From Salipiger sp. IMCC34102 (lineage in GTDB: Bacteria > Pseudomonadota > Alphaproteobacteria > Rhodobacterales > Rhodobacteraceae): a DNA stretch of 64,000 bases. The stretch covers positions 620,001 through 684,000 of the forward strand of contig NZ_SELQ01000002.1 in NCBI RefSeq assembly GCF_004145405.1, in the 5' to 3' direction. Of the stretch, positions 39,138-47,886 are shown one piece after another (the first letter of the stretch is position 1; each line of letters opens with the position of its first letter). Made by a program: the position numbers and the translations under genes. The notes under the pieces were generated by a model. It saw nothing but the letters and a program-made list of their open reading frames with translations. It did no database searches and was not told the DNA's origin.

Positions 39138-39641
39138 ATGCGCGTGACCACAGCGGCCCTGATCGGCCTTGGACTGACGGCCCTGGGGGCCTGTGCCGCC
39201 CCCGCCCCCGAAGCCGCGATGCAATTCGCCGAATCCCCCGCCACGTCGGTGCCCGCCTCGACGATCCCGCTTCACCCCAACGAGACACCGCAACTGCGGG
39301 CGCTCATCAACGCGACGGCGGAGCGCTACGAGATCCCCCGCAGCCTGCTGCACCGCGTCATCATCCGCGAAAGCACCCACCGCCCCGGCGCCCGCAACGG
39401 CCCCTACTACGGGTTGATGCAGATCCTGCCCGCCACCGCACGGGCCATGGGTTTTTCCGGCGCGCCCACCGACCTTCTGGATGCCGAGACCAACCTGACC
39501 TACGCAGGCAAGTACCTGCGCGGCGCGTGGCTGCTGTCCGACGGCTCCGAAGCCGAAGCGGTGAAATGGTATTCGCGCGGCTACTACTACGAGGCCAAGC
39601 GGCGCGGCATGCTGGTCGAAACCGGGCTGCGCAAGGGCTGA
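39138..39641 (+). CDS. Small lytic transglycosylase-domain lipoprotein
   Basis: A 167-aa exported protein with a signal peptide ending in the lipobox LTALGAC (Cys about 19). An SLT domain spans about residues 60-160: LLHRVIIRESTHRPGARNG contains the catalytic Glu (IRES), followed by YYGLMQILPATARAMGF and NLTYAGKYLRGA. It cleaves peptidoglycan with 1,6-anhydro-muramyl ends. It is smaller than the MltC/Slt enzymes but complete over the catalytic domain. Confidence 0.88.
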   Translation: MRVTTAALIGLGLTALGACAAPAPEAAMQFAESPATSVPASTIPLHPNETPQLRALINATAERYEIPRSLLHRVIIRESTHRPGARNGPYYGLMQILPATARAMGFSGAPTDLLDAETNLTYAGKYLRGAWLLSDGSEAEAVKWYSRGYYYEAKRRGMLVETGLRKG

Positions 39642-39673
39642 GCGGGAGGACCGGGTCCGGCCTGCGGCCGGAT

Positions 39674-39737
39674 CGGGGGCTCTGCCCCCGCCGCCGCTGC
39701 GCGACGGCTCCCCCGGGATATTTCTGGCCAGAAGAAG
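39674..39737 (+). repeat. Intergenic double-hairpin repeat, copy 1
   Basis: CGGGGGC/GCCCCCG is a perfect 7-bp hairpin with a 3-nt loop, followed by a second 7-bp hairpin with one mismatch (39691-39707) and a tail containing CTCCCC and GCCAGAAGAAG. The same architecture recurs at 49073-49133. It lies between two convergent genes. Confidence 0.65.
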
Positions 39738-39764
39738 CCGGGGATCCGCGATCCGGGGCGCGCG

Positions 39765-40079
39765 TCAAACTTTCGGGCGCGCGGCCTTTTCGGCAAGTCC
39801 GGAGGTGCCTTGGCGGCGGTCGAGCTCGGCCATGACGTCCTCGAGCGCCACGTCGCTGGCGGCGAGCATCACGAGGAAATGGTAGAGCACATCGGCGGCC
39901 TCGGTCGTGAGGGCGGCGCGGTCGCCGCGGGCGGCCTCGATGATCGCCTCGATGGCCTCCTCGCCGAATTTCTCGGCCGTCTTCGCGGGGCCTTTCGACA
40001 GGAGCTTGGCGGTCCAGCTCCCCTCGGGGTCGGCTCCCTTGCGGGACAGGATGGTGGCGTAAAGGTCGTCCAGCGTCAT
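39765..40079 (-). CDS. hisE: Phosphoribosyl-ATP pyrophosphatase
   Basis: A 104-aa all-helical MazG-like HisE, the second step of histidine synthesis (PR-ATP to PR-AMP). It shows [40 protein letters not shown] (metal-binding Glu residues) and [15 protein letters not shown]. It is separate from HisI, as is common in alphaproteobacteria. Its start overlaps the hisF stop by four bases. Confidence 0.95.
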   Translation of the reverse strand: MTLDDLYATILSRKGADPEGSWTAKLLSKGPAKTAEKFGEEAIEAIIEAARGDRAALTTEAADVLYHFLVMLAASDVALEDVMAELDRRQGTSGLAEKAARPKV

Positions 40080-40837
40080 TGCAGCCTCATGGGGATACCG
40101 GCGGCGGCCATGTGGTCCTTCGCGGCCTGGATCGTGTAGGTGCCGAAGTGGAAGATGGAGGCGGCGAGCACGGCGCTGGCCCCGCCCATGGTCACGCCTT
40201 CGACGAGGTGGTCGAGCGTCCCGGCCCCGCCGCTTGCGATGACCGGAATGTCCACCGCGCTCGAGACCGCGCGGGTGAGCGGCAGGTTGTAGCCGTCGCG
40301 CACACCGTCGTTGTCCATCGCCGTCAGCAGGATCTCCCCGGCACCTTTCTCGGCCATGTTGCGCGCGAACTCCACCGCGTCGATGCCGGTGGCCCGCCTG
40401 CCGCCGTGGGTAAAGATTTCCCAGCGGCCGGGTTCCACCGTCTTGGCGTCGATCGCGACCACGATGCATTGGCTGCCGAAACGCAAGGCGGCCTCCGTCA
40501 CGGCGTCGGGATTGGCCACGGCGGCGGAGTTGAAGCTGACCTTGTCGGCCCCCGCCAGCAGCAGGTTGCGCACGTCAACATGGGTCCGCACCCCCCCGCC
40601 GATGGTCAGCGGCATGAAGCAGGCCTCCGCCGTGCGGGTGGCGAGGTCGAACATGGTTCCGCGGTTCTCTTCCGTGGCCATGATGTCGAGGAAACACAGC
40701 TCGTCCGCGCCGGCGGCGTTGTAGGCGATGGCGGCGTCCACCGGGTCGCCCGCGTCGCGCAAGCCGACGAAGTTCACGCCCTTGACCACGCGGCCCTTCG
40801 CGACATCGAGGCAGGGAATGATGCGTGTCTTCAGCAT
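40076..40837 (-). CDS. hisF: Imidazole glycerol phosphate synthase cyclase subunit
   Basis: A 253-aa TIM barrel that joins ammonia from HisH to PRFAR. It starts [20 protein letters not shown] (catalytic Asp11 in CLDV), contains [20 protein letters not shown] and the second catalytic Asp in [15 protein letters not shown], and ends with the [20 protein letters not shown] tail. The extension in frame to 41056 is rejected. It is followed by hisE. Confidence 0.97.
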   Translation of the reverse strand: MLKTRIIPCLDVAKGRVVKGVNFVGLRDAGDPVDAAIAYNAAGADELCFLDIMATEENRGTMFDLATRTAEACFMPLTIGGGVRTHVDVRNLLLAGADKVSFNSAAVANPDAVTEAALRFGSQCIVVAIDAKTVEPGRWEIFTHGGRRATGIDAVEFARNMAEKGAGEILLTAMDNDGVRDGYNLPLTRAVSSAVDIPVIASGGAGTLDHLVEGVTMGGASAVLAASIFHFGTYTIQAAKDHMAAAGIPMRLQ

Positions 40838-40923
40838 GGGTGCGTCATAGCGCGCACCCCGCCCGAGAGGAACCCCGCATCTCCCCCGGGGTTGGTCCGC
40901 CGTAAGATTGAAAAGGATACGCC

Positions 40924-41358
40924 ATGTTTCGTGCAACCGCCCTGCTTCTCGCCCTCGCCAGCCCCGCCGCCGCGGAAATCCGGACGGTCCAGTCGCTGAA
41001 ATCGGTGCCCGACACGATGGACGCGCTGGAGACCGCCGTCGAAGAGGCCGGCGCAACCGTGTTCGCCCGTGTCGATCATACCGCCGGCGCAGAGGCCGTG
41101 GACATGGAACTGGTCCCGTCGCAGCTGCTGATCTTCGGCAATCCCCAGCTTGGCACGCAGGCGATGCAGGACGATATTCAGGCAGGCCTCGTCCTGCCGC
41201 TGCGCGTACTGGTCTACGAGGGCCCCGACGGTGACGTCCATGTGGCCTACGAGGACGTCTCGGACATGTTCGAAGGTTTCGGGATCGACCCCCTGGCGGA
41301 CTACGTCAATACCATGGAAAGCGCATTGCTTTCGTTGACGGACCAGGCCTTCGAATAG
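40924..41358 (+). CDS. Exported DUF302-like protein
   Basis: A 144-aa protein with a short signal peptide ([16 protein letters not shown]). The mature part, [60 protein letters not shown], is the DUF302 fold. Function is unknown; members are often periplasmic and small. It lies on the opposite strand between hisF and hisA. The interrupted YdeI-like gene begins 3 bp after its stop. Confidence 0.85.
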   Translation: MFRATALLLALASPAAAEIRTVQSLKSVPDTMDALETAVEEAGATVFARVDHTAGAEAVDMELVPSQLLIFGNPQLGTQAMQDDIQAGLVLPLRVLVYEGPDGDVHVAYEDVSDMFEGFGIDPLADYVNTMESALLSLTDQAFE

Positions 41359-41360
41359 CC

Positions 41361-41930
41361 GTGGACCCCGATCGCTTCGCGCAGGTCCCGCTCGAGACAG
41401 AGGCGCAATTGCACGACTGGCTCGACCGTCATCATGGGCAGGACGACAGCGTCTGGCTGGTCACCTGGAAGAAGGGTGCTGGCCCCCATCTCAGCCGTGA
41501 TGCTGTCCTGGACGCCCTTCTCGCCTATGGCTGGATCGACGGGCGTCGCGCGGCGCGCGACGACGGGCGCACCATGCAGCTTATCTCTCCACGTCGTCAC
41601 CAGCGCTGGACCCGGACCTACCGGAAGCGCGTCGCACGTCTGACGGAGGCGGGCAGGATGCGTCCCGCAGGGCCTGCCGCGGTCAAGGCTGCATAAGACG
41701 CCTCTACATGGATGGCCGATGCGGACGTCGATGCCCTCGTCATTCCGGCGGACCTGCAATCCGATCTGGAGGCGCGAGACGCCGCCGCGTGGTTCGCCGC
41801 CGCCGCCCCGTCCTACCGCCGCAATGTCCTGCGGTTTCTCAAGGCCGCGAAGACCGAACGAACCCGGAAGAAGCGCATCGCTCTTATCGCGGAGGCGGCC
41901 GCCGAGGGCCGGCAGCTGCCGAATTATTGA
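41361..41930 (+). pseudogene. YdeI/OmpD-associated family gene interrupted by one in-frame stop codon
   Basis: Two pieces in the same frame are split by a single TAA at 41694-41696. The first, from a GTG start, contains VWLVTWKKGAGPHLSRDAVL, LLAYGWIDGRRAARDD and LISPRRHQRWTRTYRKRVAR. After the stop the same frame continues DASTWMADADVDALVIPADL...YRRNVLRFLKAAKTERTRKK. Intact family members run straight through this point with 'AAKADGSW'-like text, so the TAA replaces one sense codon. No frameshift is needed. Reinitiation at the ATG at 41712 could make a fragment. The 3' end overlaps hisA by 7 bp. Confidence 0.75.
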
Positions 41931-42649
41931 GCGGCGCGAAGGGCCGACAGGGCGTCGCCAAGGTCGAGCGCCCCGTCGTAGAGCGCGCGGCCGGAAATCG
42001 CGCCTGCGATGACGCCGGTGTCGCGCAGGGCCTGCAGATCCGCCAGCGACGACACGCCGCCCGAGGCGATGACCGGGATATCCACGGCCCGGGCCAGGTC
42101 CGCCGTCGCGGTGACGTTCGGGCCCTTCATCGCGCCGTCCCGCAGGATGTCGGTGTAGATGATCGCGGCGATGCCCGCGTCCTCGAACGACCGGGCAAGA
42201 TCGGTCACGCGCACGTCCGTCTCCTCTGCCCAGCCGCGGGTGGCGACGAGACCGTTGCGCGCGTCGAGCCCCACCGCCACCTGGCCCGGGAAGGTGCGCG
42301 CGGCTTCGCGGACGAGGTCCGGGTCCTCCACCGCGACGGTGCCCAGGATCACGCGGGTCAGGCCGCGGTCCAGCCAGCGTTCGATCGTGGCCATGTCGCG
42401 GATGCCACCGCCAAGCTGGGTCGGCACCTTGCAGGCCGCCAGGATCGCCTCCACCGGGGCGGCGTTCACCGGGGTGCCCGCGAAGGCGCCGTTGAGGTCC
42501 ACGAGATGCAGCCATTCGCAACCCGCCTCGACGAAGCTGCGGGCCTGGGCCGCGGGGTCGTCGTTGAACACGGTCGAGCGGTCCATCTCGCCGTGGACAA
42601 GCCGCACGGCCTGCCCGTCCTTGAGGTCGATGGCGGGGTAGAGGATCAT
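41924..42649 (-). CDS. hisA: Phosphoribosylformimino-5-aminoimidazole carboxamide ribotide isomerase
   Basis: A 241-aa TIM barrel (BBM II isomerase) of histidine synthesis. It starts [20 protein letters not shown] (catalytic Asp8), has the substrate loops [17 protein letters not shown] and [14 protein letters not shown] (second catalytic Asp region), and ends with [16 protein letters not shown]. It is on the minus strand, separated from hisF-hisE by two plus-strand genes. Confidence 0.97.
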   Translation of the reverse strand: MILYPAIDLKDGQAVRLVHGEMDRSTVFNDDPAAQARSFVEAGCEWLHLVDLNGAFAGTPVNAAPVEAILAACKVPTQLGGGIRDMATIERWLDRGLTRVILGTVAVEDPDLVREAARTFPGQVAVGLDARNGLVATRGWAEETDVRVTDLARSFEDAGIAAIIYTDILRDGAMKGPNVTATADLARAVDIPVIASGGVSSLADLQALRDTGVIAGAISGRALYDGALDLGDALSALRAAQ

Positions 42650-42781
42650 AGCTGAGGCCCTTGTCCAGTCGCGCTGCTTCTGGCCCGCGCAAGGCGGAAA
42701 TGCAACCGACCCCACGTTACGCTTGATCGACTCGCGGGGTTGGCCTTTGCTTGACCGGCAACACCGGGGAGGAGACCCACC

Positions 42782-43171
42782 ATGCACCGCCTGATCGCCG
42801 CCACCGCGGCCCTTCTGATCGCCACCGCCGCCCAGGCCCAGGACGCCGCCCTCGGCACCTGGCAGACCGAAGTCGACGATGGCGCCTTCGCCCATGTCGA
42901 CGTGGTCCCCTGCGGCGGCGCCGTCTGCGGCACCATCGTGCGCAGCTACCAGGCCGACGGCACGCCCTACGAATCGCCGAACATCGGCCTCCAGATCGTC
43001 CGCAACATGGCGCCAAACGGTGACGGCACCTACGCGGGACAGGTCTTCCGGCCGTCGAACGGCAAGACCTATACCGGCAAGATGCAGGTGTCCGGCAATG
43101 CGCTGCGGCTTCAGGGTTGCGTCGCGGGCGGTCTGATCTGCGCCAGCCAGAACTGGGTCCGCGTTCAGTAA
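42782..43171 (+). CDS. Exported DUF2147 protein
   Basis: A 129-aa protein with a signal peptide ([19 protein letters not shown]). The DUF2147 core begins [20 protein letters not shown]; two Cys (GGAVCG and [12 protein letters not shown]) and a final WVRVQ match the family. It is a periplasmic lipocalin-like barrel of unknown ligand. An intrinsic terminator follows 23 bp after the stop. Confidence 0.88.
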   Translation: MHRLIAATAALLIATAAQAQDAALGTWQTEVDDGAFAHVDVVPCGGAVCGTIVRSYQADGTPYESPNIGLQIVRNMAPNGDGTYAGQVFRPSNGKTYTGKMQVSGNALRLQGCVAGGLICASQNWVRVQ

Positions 43172-43194
43172 AGCGGACCTGTGAACGGATCAGG

Positions 43195-43219
43195 GGGCGG
43201 CCGTCGGGTCGCCCTTTTT
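43195..43219 (+). terminator. Rho-independent terminator of the DUF2147 gene
   Basis: GGGCGGC (43195-43201) pairs with GTCGCCC (43208-43214), one G-U pair, followed by TTTTT. It ends exactly at the stop codon of the convergent CoA-binding gene. Confidence 0.7.
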
Positions 43220-43728
43220 CATGACAGCTTCGACGAGATGCGTCCGGTGTTGAAGCCGCCCATCCGCAACTCTTGGAACAGGCGCTGGTACTCGATCTTC
43301 GGGCAGCGGTTCTGCACCACGGTGACGCCGCGGGCGCGGGCGGTCTCGGCCGCCGCCTCGTGGGTGACGCCGATCTGCATCCAGATCACCGACAGGTCGG
43401 GCCAGCGGGCCAGCGCCTCGTCCACGAGGGCCGGCACCGCCTCCGGCTTGCGGAAGATGTCGACCATGTCCACTTCGTCCGGGCAATCGGACAGCGTGGC
43501 CCGCACCTTTTCCCCGAACAGCTCCTGCCCTGCGAGACCGGGGTTGACCGGAATGACCCGGTAGCCGCGCAGTTGCAGATAGCGCGCGACGAAATAGCTG
43601 GGCCGCACCGGATTGGCCGAGACCCCGACGACCGCGATGGTCTTCACCGACGTGAGCAGGTCGCGCAGCGCGGTGTCGGTCAAATCAACCAAGGATCTGC
43701 GGCCAGTTGGCATCGGCGGAGGCGACAT
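43219..43728 (-). CDS. CoA-binding domain protein (YccU-like)
   Basis: A Rossmann-fold protein of up to 169 aa: TIAVVGVSANPVRPSYFVAR, YRVIPVNPGLAGQELFGEKV, DEVDMVDIFRKPEAVPALVD, WMQIGVTHEAAAETARARGV. This is the CoA-binding domain of the succinyl-CoA synthetase alpha type as a stand-alone protein, of unknown role. The start is uncertain: the Met at 43728, the Met at 43713 or TTG at 43683, none with a clear ribosome-binding site. Its 5' end overlaps the 3' end of the YHS-type gene. Confidence 0.85.
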   Translation of the reverse strand: MSPPPMPTGRRSLVDLTDTALRDLLTSVKTIAVVGVSANPVRPSYFVARYLQLRGYRVIPVNPGLAGQELFGEKVRATLSDCPDEVDMVDIFRKPEAVPALVDEALARWPDLSVIWMQIGVTHEAAAETARARGVTVVQNRCPKIEYQRLFQELRMGGFNTGRISSKLS

Positions 43729-44131
43729 GTCCGGGCACGTCCGACAGCCAGGCCTGGCGAATCAGATGGGTCTGGTTCAGGAACAGGCGATTTTCGACCA
43801 TGCTGAAGACCTCCGGATCTGACGCGACGACGATACCTTGCGACAAGGCGTAGGCGCAATATCCGCCGTAGGCCGGGGAAAGTCCCCTCGGGTTGCGCTC
43901 GAAGGCCGCAAGCCGGTCGCTGTCGGCAAAATGCCACATGGCGTCCCGCCACAGGATACGATGGGTGGGATCGCCAAGCCGCGGTTCCCCGTCGAGCCAG
44001 TAGGACAAGGGGTCGATACCGCCCAGCGCCACCCCGTCGACCGCCATCACGACGTCCGTCGCGGCAAGGACCCGCGCGGGGAGAAGGCAGGCCGCCACGC
44101 CTAGTCCCAAGGCCTTGCGCCGGTTCAGCAT
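43685..44131 (-). CDS. Tat-exported YHS-domain-like protein
   Basis: A 148-aa protein whose N-terminus LNRRKALGLGVAACLLPARV is a twin-arginine signal. The mature part, VALGGIDPLSYWLDGEPRLG, ILWRDAMWHFADSDRLAAFE, LSPAYGGYCAYALSQGIVVA, follows the exported YHS-domain pattern ('v.l.GyDPVaYf...W.F.s...r..F...P..yaP.yGGyCa'). The domain is linked to metal binding; a single Cys is present. The partner is unknown. It may be cotranscribed with the CoA-binding gene. Confidence 0.78.
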   Translation of the reverse strand: MLNRRKALGLGVAACLLPARVLAATDVVMAVDGVALGGIDPLSYWLDGEPRLGDPTHRILWRDAMWHFADSDRLAAFERNPRGLSPAYGGYCAYALSQGIVVASDPEVFSMVENRLFLNQTHLIRQAWLSDVPGHVASADANWPQILG

Positions 44132-44213
44132 GCATCGTCCCCCATCCAGATCGCGACATCCTGCCGCAGAGCGGGCGATTGCGCCACCCCCCTCGCAAAG
44201 AGGTGAAACGGCC

Positions 44214-44534
44214 TCAGTCGAAGACCTCGTCGATCACCTCGCTGAGGCCCTTCATCACGTACCAGCCAAGGCCTTTCTTACGCTTGGTCTTGCGCGGCTT
44301 CTGGTGGGTCGCGCGCAAGGTCCGCGCGGGGTGGGCGGGGCTTGCGGTGCGCGCGGGGTGGGCGGGGCTTGCGGTGCGCGCAGGAGTCCCCCCGGCCCCG
44401 CTGGGCATCATCTTCAGATCATGCAAGGGCGCGCCGCATTGTGCGCAGGCCAACTCGTGCCGGGTTTCTCCGCGCAGCACCAAGGCCGCCCGCGTGCCGC
44501 AATAGCAGCAGGTCGCGATCTTCGTTCCGCTCAT
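44214..44534 (-). CDS. Zinc-ribbon protein with an internal tandem repeat
   Basis: A 106-aa protein. Two CxxC knuckles (CYCGTR and CAQCGAP, residues 10-35) form a zinc ribbon. A low-complexity linker then repeats PARTASPAH twice plus PART, encoded by a 27-bp DNA repeat. A basic tail (QKPRKTKRKKGLGWYVMKGL) and an acidic end (SEVIDEVFD) follow. I do not recognise a named family; nucleic-acid binding is a guess from the ribbon and the basic tail. It overlaps rlmB by four bases. Confidence 0.6.
   Translation of the reverse strand: MSGTKIATCCYCGTRAALVLRGETRHELACAQCGAPLHDLKMMPSGAGGTPARTASPAHPARTASPAHPARTLRATHQKPRKTKRKKGLGWYVMKGLSEVIDEVFD
44323..44381. repeat. 27-bp tandem repeat inside the zinc-ribbon gene
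   Basis: Two identical 27-bp units (44323-44349 and 44350-44376) plus five bases of a third. They are a multiple of three, so copy-number change would keep the frame and alter the linker by nine residues. Confidence 0.85.
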
Positions 44535-45307
44535 CCGCGCACCGCGTAGAGCGCCACCGCCGCCGCGTTCGACACGTTGAGCGATCCGAATCCCCCCGCC
44601 GCGGGAAGCCGCACCAGCGCATCGCAGGTCTCGCGGCTCTTCTCGCGCAGTCCGGGGCCTTCCGCGCCCATCACCAGCGCGATGGGCCGGTCCCGCTTGC
44701 CCTCGACCGCCGTCTCGATGTCGGTCTCGGCCTCTCCGTCCAGCCCCAGAACCAGGAACCCCATGTCCCGCAGTTCGACCATCGCATCGGCCAGGTTACG
44801 CACCCGCAGGTAAGGTTGCCGCTCCAGCGCGCCGGAGGCGGTCTTGGCCAGCGCCCCGGTTTCGGGGGCGGCGTGCCGCTGCACCGCGACCACGGCGCGC
44901 GCGCCGAAGACCTCGGCCGAGCGCAGGATGGCCCCCACGTTATGCGGATCGGTCACGCGGTCCAGAAGGACGATCCGCGCGGGCAAAGGCCCCTCCCCCA
45001 GCGCGATGTCGGCCAGGCTTCCCCAATCGAGCGCCTTCACCTCCAGCGCGGCCCCCTGGTGGACCGAGCCCGGATCGATCGGCGCCGCGAATTTGCGCGG
45101 GTCGGAAATCTCGGGCTCCATCCCGCTTTGCGCGATCGCCTCCTCCAGCCGGGCGGCCGCATTGCGCGTCACCACGAGCCGCAACTTCACGCGTCGCGGA
45201 TTGGCGAGGGCATCGCGCACGGCATGCAGGCCGAACAGCCAGACGGTCTCGGCCGCTGCCGCCCGCTTGTCCTGTTCCTTGGCAATTACCCACTTCGGTT
45301 TCTTCAT
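44531..45307 (-). CDS. rlmB: 23S rRNA (guanosine-2'-O-)-methyltransferase RlmB-type SPOUT enzyme
   Basis: A 258-aa TrmH/RlmB protein. An N-terminal substrate-binding domain (VWLFGLHAVRDALANPRRVK) is followed by the SPOUT knot: ARIVLLDRVTDPHNVGAILR, LVMGAEGPGLREKSRETCDA and VRLPAAGGFGSLNVSNAAAV (motif 3). It methylates a 2'-O of 23S rRNA, G2251 in E. coli. The stop overlaps the zinc-ribbon gene start, so the latter is likely cotranscribed. Confidence 0.9.
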   Translation of the reverse strand: MKKPKWVIAKEQDKRAAAAETVWLFGLHAVRDALANPRRVKLRLVVTRNAAARLEEAIAQSGMEPEISDPRKFAAPIDPGSVHQGAALEVKALDWGSLADIALGEGPLPARIVLLDRVTDPHNVGAILRSAEVFGARAVVAVQRHAAPETGALAKTASGALERQPYLRVRNLADAMVELRDMGFLVLGLDGEAETDIETAVEGKRDRPIALVMGAEGPGLREKSRETCDALVRLPAAGGFGSLNVSNAAAVALYAVRG

Positions 45308-45387
45308 GTCCGGACCCCTCTTTGCGCCCTATCTGGCGCTTCGGACCCGCCTTCACAAGCCCGGGTCGCTTTCCCGCCATTCGGGTA

Positions 45388-45416
45388 TTGACGCCCCAAA
45401 ACCGGGCAGCTATTCC
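45388..45416 (+). promoter_or_regulatory. Predicted promoter of tRNA-Tyr
   Basis: TTGACG (45388-45393), a 17-bp spacer and TATTCC (45411-45416) lie 10 bp upstream of the mature tRNA end, which would give a very short leader. Confidence 0.5.
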
Positions 45417-45426
45417 CGCCGCCAGT

Positions 45427-45510
45427 GGGCGACAGGCCGCAAGGTGTGGCAGGGGACTGTAACTCCCTCGCGGAGACGCACGCCTGGTTCGATTCCAGGG
45501 TCGCCCACCA
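45427..45510 (+). tRNA. tRNA-Tyr (anticodon GTA)
   Basis: The acceptor stem is GGGCGAC/GTCGCCC with discriminator A and encoded CCA. The anticodon loop CTGTAAC, a long class II variable arm (CGCGGAGACGC) and the T-arm CTGGTTCGATTCCAG are all present. Length 84 nt. Confidence 0.95.
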
Positions 45511-45675
45511 CTCATTCTTTTGATGTTATAGCACTTTGCCGACGCCGATAACGCGACGACGTCCGATCGCCCCCCGTATCGGTCTTGGGCGCAGTCCGTC
45601 AGCACGGACTACCTATGGAACCCCTGCGAAACGCTCCGGGCTCAACCGAAGATCGACCACGGCCTCATTCCCGAT

Positions 45676-47049
45676 CTACCGGGTTGTTTCCTCGCCCTTC
45701 CTTTGCGGGGGAAACGACACCGTGACCCGCAATCCCGGGTTGGCATCTTCGAGGCGCAGCGGGGCGTCGTGCAGGTCCGCGATGACCGAGACGAGGCTCA
45801 ACCCCAGCCCGCTGCCCGGCTTGTTGCGACTGCGGTCCAGGCGGTAGAGGCGGCGAAGGACCTTCTCGCGTTCGTCGTCCGGGATGCCCGGCCCATCGTC
45901 CGAGACGCCAAGAACCGTGCGGCCGTCCCTTCGGTGCAGACCCAGCACGATACGGGACCCCGGCGGCGTGTGTCTGAGCGCATTCTCGATCAGGTTCGCA
46001 AGGATCTGGCCGATCAGGTCGGGGTCCCCGGTCACCTTCGCGTCGTCGATGGAGATATCGGTTTCGAGCGTCTGACCGCTCTCCGCGGCGGCGGGTTCAT
46101 AGAGATCCGCGAAGGTCTCGACCAAGGGCACCAGATCAACCGTGCGGAATCGGGACCGGGGCGTGCCCGCCTCGATCTGCGCGATCTGCAAAAGCGACTG
46201 GAAGACCGAGACCACCCCGGCGACATCCGCCTGCGCCAGTTCGACCAGCGCCTGCCCTTGGGGGTCCAGGTCGGTCTGCCCCAGCTCGTCGAGCCGGACC
46301 GAGATCCGCTGGATCGGCGTCTTGAGATCGTGCGCCACGTCGGAGGACACCTGCCGCAGGCTTTCGTGCGCGGTCTGCTGGGCGGCGGCCATGCGGTCGA
46401 TGCCGTGACCCACCCGGCGAAGGTCCTCGACCCAGGCCGGTGTCGGGCGCACCCGCGCGGACAGATCGCCGGAGGTCAGCCGGTCCAGCGTCCGCCCCAC
46501 CCGGTCCACCTGGCGCGCCGATCGGCGGGCCATGACCAGCCCCGCGCCAAGCGCTACCACCAGCGTCGGCAGAAGCGACAGCAGGGCAATGGTGCGATAA
46601 GTGCCGAAAAGCTGGTCGATTTCGGCCCGGCTGCGCGCGACGGTCAGCAGGCCGCGGTGTTCGCGCGTCGTGAGCGCGAGGTAGTTGCCGTCGATGGGCG
46701 TGACCGGGTCCTCCAGCGTGGTCAGAACGTAGCCTTCCTCGTCGCGGTCGAGCCGCCCGTTGCCGAAATGCCGGCCGCTCGGCGCGACGTAGGACAGCAC
46801 GACCCGGGCAGGATCCGTGGCCCGCGCCTCGCCCGCGACGAGCGCCGCCAGTGCGGGCGCCGAGGGCGCGGCCCGGAAACCGGCGAGGTCCTGCCGCAAC
46901 TGTTGCCGCATCTGCTGGTCGAGTGCCCGCGCGGTGGCGGTGTAGCTGGCCGCGAGCGAGGCCGCGCTGATCAGCGCGAAGAGGGCGACCAGTCCCAGCG
47001 CCAACCTCACCGGAGAGGCGCGCAGAAGGCTCGCGATGCGCTGCCTCAC
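45676..47049 (-). CDS. Sensor histidine kinase
   Basis: A 457-aa inner-membrane kinase. Membrane helices lie at about residues 14-36 and 152-174 with a periplasmic sensor between them. A HAMP segment (RQVDRVGRTLDRLTSGDLSA), HisKA (SSDVAHDLKTPIQRI, His240) and HATPase_c (LIENALRHTPPGSRI, DDGPGIPDDER, GSGLGLSLVS) follow. It overlaps the response regulator by four bases, forming an OmpR-type two-component pair. The DegQ-type protease gene upstream suggests envelope sensing, but the signal is unknown. Confidence 0.93.
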   Translation of the reverse strand: MRQRIASLLRASPVRLALGLVALFALISAASLAASYTATARALDQQMRQQLRQDLAGFRAAPSAPALAALVAGEARATDPARVVLSYVAPSGRHFGNGRLDRDEEGYVLTTLEDPVTPIDGNYLALTTREHRGLLTVARSRAEIDQLFGTYRTIALLSLLPTLVVALGAGLVMARRSARQVDRVGRTLDRLTSGDLSARVRPTPAWVEDLRRVGHGIDRMAAAQQTAHESLRQVSSDVAHDLKTPIQRISVRLDELGQTDLDPQGQALVELAQADVAGVVSVFQSLLQIAQIEAGTPRSRFRTVDLVPLVETFADLYEPAAAESGQTLETDISIDDAKVTGDPDLIGQILANLIENALRHTPPGSRIVLGLHRRDGRTVLGVSDDGPGIPDDEREKVLRRLYRLDRSRNKPGSGLGLSLVSVIADLHDAPLRLEDANPGLRVTVSFPPQRKGEETTR

Positions 47050-47717
47050 GCCTCGATCCGGTAGCCCGCGCCGCGGACGGTCTTGATCAGCTCGGTCTCG
47101 AAAGGCCGATCGACCTTGGCACGCAACCGGCTGACGTGGGTTTCCACCACGTTCGTCTGCGGATCGAAGCTGATGTCCCAGACGGCCTCCAGCAGCATGG
47201 TTCGCGTCTGCACCCGACCCTTGCGGCGCAACAGGTGTTCGAGCAGCGCAAATTCGCGGGGCAGAAGGTCGATCCGCTGGCCCGCGCGCGTGACCTCGCG
47301 CGTGACCAGATCCATCGAAAGATCGCCGGCAGTCAGCACGGTCTCCTGCGCCAGCGTGCGCGGGCGGCGGGCCAGCGCGTTGATACGTGCGGAAAGCTCG
47401 CCGAAGGCGAAAGGTTTCACGAGGTAATCGTCGGCGCCCGCGTTCAGGCCCGCGATCCGGTCCTCGACCTGGCCCATCGCCGTCAGGAACAGGACCGGCG
47501 TCCGGTTGCCCGCGCCGCGCAGGGTCTGCACCAGCGTCAGACCGTCGATTTCGGGCAGCATCCAGTCGACGATCAACACGTCGTGGTCCGACCCGGTGGC
47601 CTGCACCAGCCCGTCGCGTCCGTTGTCCACGTGATCGACGCTGTGCCCCTCTTCGCGCAGACCGCGCGCGATGTAGGATCCTGTCGTGGGATCGTCTTCG
47701 ACCACCAGAATTTTCAT
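47046..47717 (-). CDS. OmpR-family response regulator
   Basis: A 223-aa regulator. The receiver domain starts MKILVVEDDPTTGSYIARGL and has the phospho-acceptor Asp51 (LIVDWMLPE); the winged-helix domain ends ETHVSRLRAKVDRPFETELI, KTVRGAGYRI. The Met at 47717 begins the receiver directly and follows GGGACGG; an eight-residue extension to 47741 is possible. It is cotranscribed with the kinase and separated from the protease gene by a terminator. Confidence 0.95.
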   Translation of the reverse strand: MKILVVEDDPTTGSYIARGLREEGHSVDHVDNGRDGLVQATGSDHDVLIVDWMLPEIDGLTLVQTLRGAGNRTPVLFLTAMGQVEDRIAGLNAGADDYLVKPFAFGELSARINALARRPRTLAQETVLTAGDLSMDLVTREVTRAGQRIDLLPREFALLEHLLRRKGRVQTRTMLLEAVWDISFDPQTNVVETHVSRLRAKVDRPFETELIKTVRGAGYRIEA

Positions 47718-47773
47718 GTCCGTCCCGTGCATGTCCGTCACGTCTAGATGGGGGAGCCTGGGCGAAAAGCCAA

Positions 47774-47815
47774 GAAAAAGGCCCCGGCGCAGGCCCGCGA
47801 GGGCGCGCCGGGGCC
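47774..47815 (-). terminator. Rho-independent terminator of the DegQ-type gene
   Basis: On the minus strand an 11-bp perfect stem (47805-47815 with 47780-47790) is followed by TTTTTCTT. It separates the protease transcript from the two-component operon. Confidence 0.8.
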
Positions 47816-47886
47816 AGTTCGGCCCGCGTCAGTGCATCTGGGGGGCGGGCCGAGGACGCGGCGGCGCAGGAGCCGCCGCGAATGGC

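Noticed and set aside
41712-41930. A separate 72-aa gene after the YdeI-like fragment
   Set aside because: It is in the same frame as the fragment before the TAA and continues the same family, so one interrupted gene is the simpler reading.
44323-44381. The 27-bp repeat as a CRISPR fragment
   Set aside because: The units are directly adjacent with no spacers and lie inside a coding frame.
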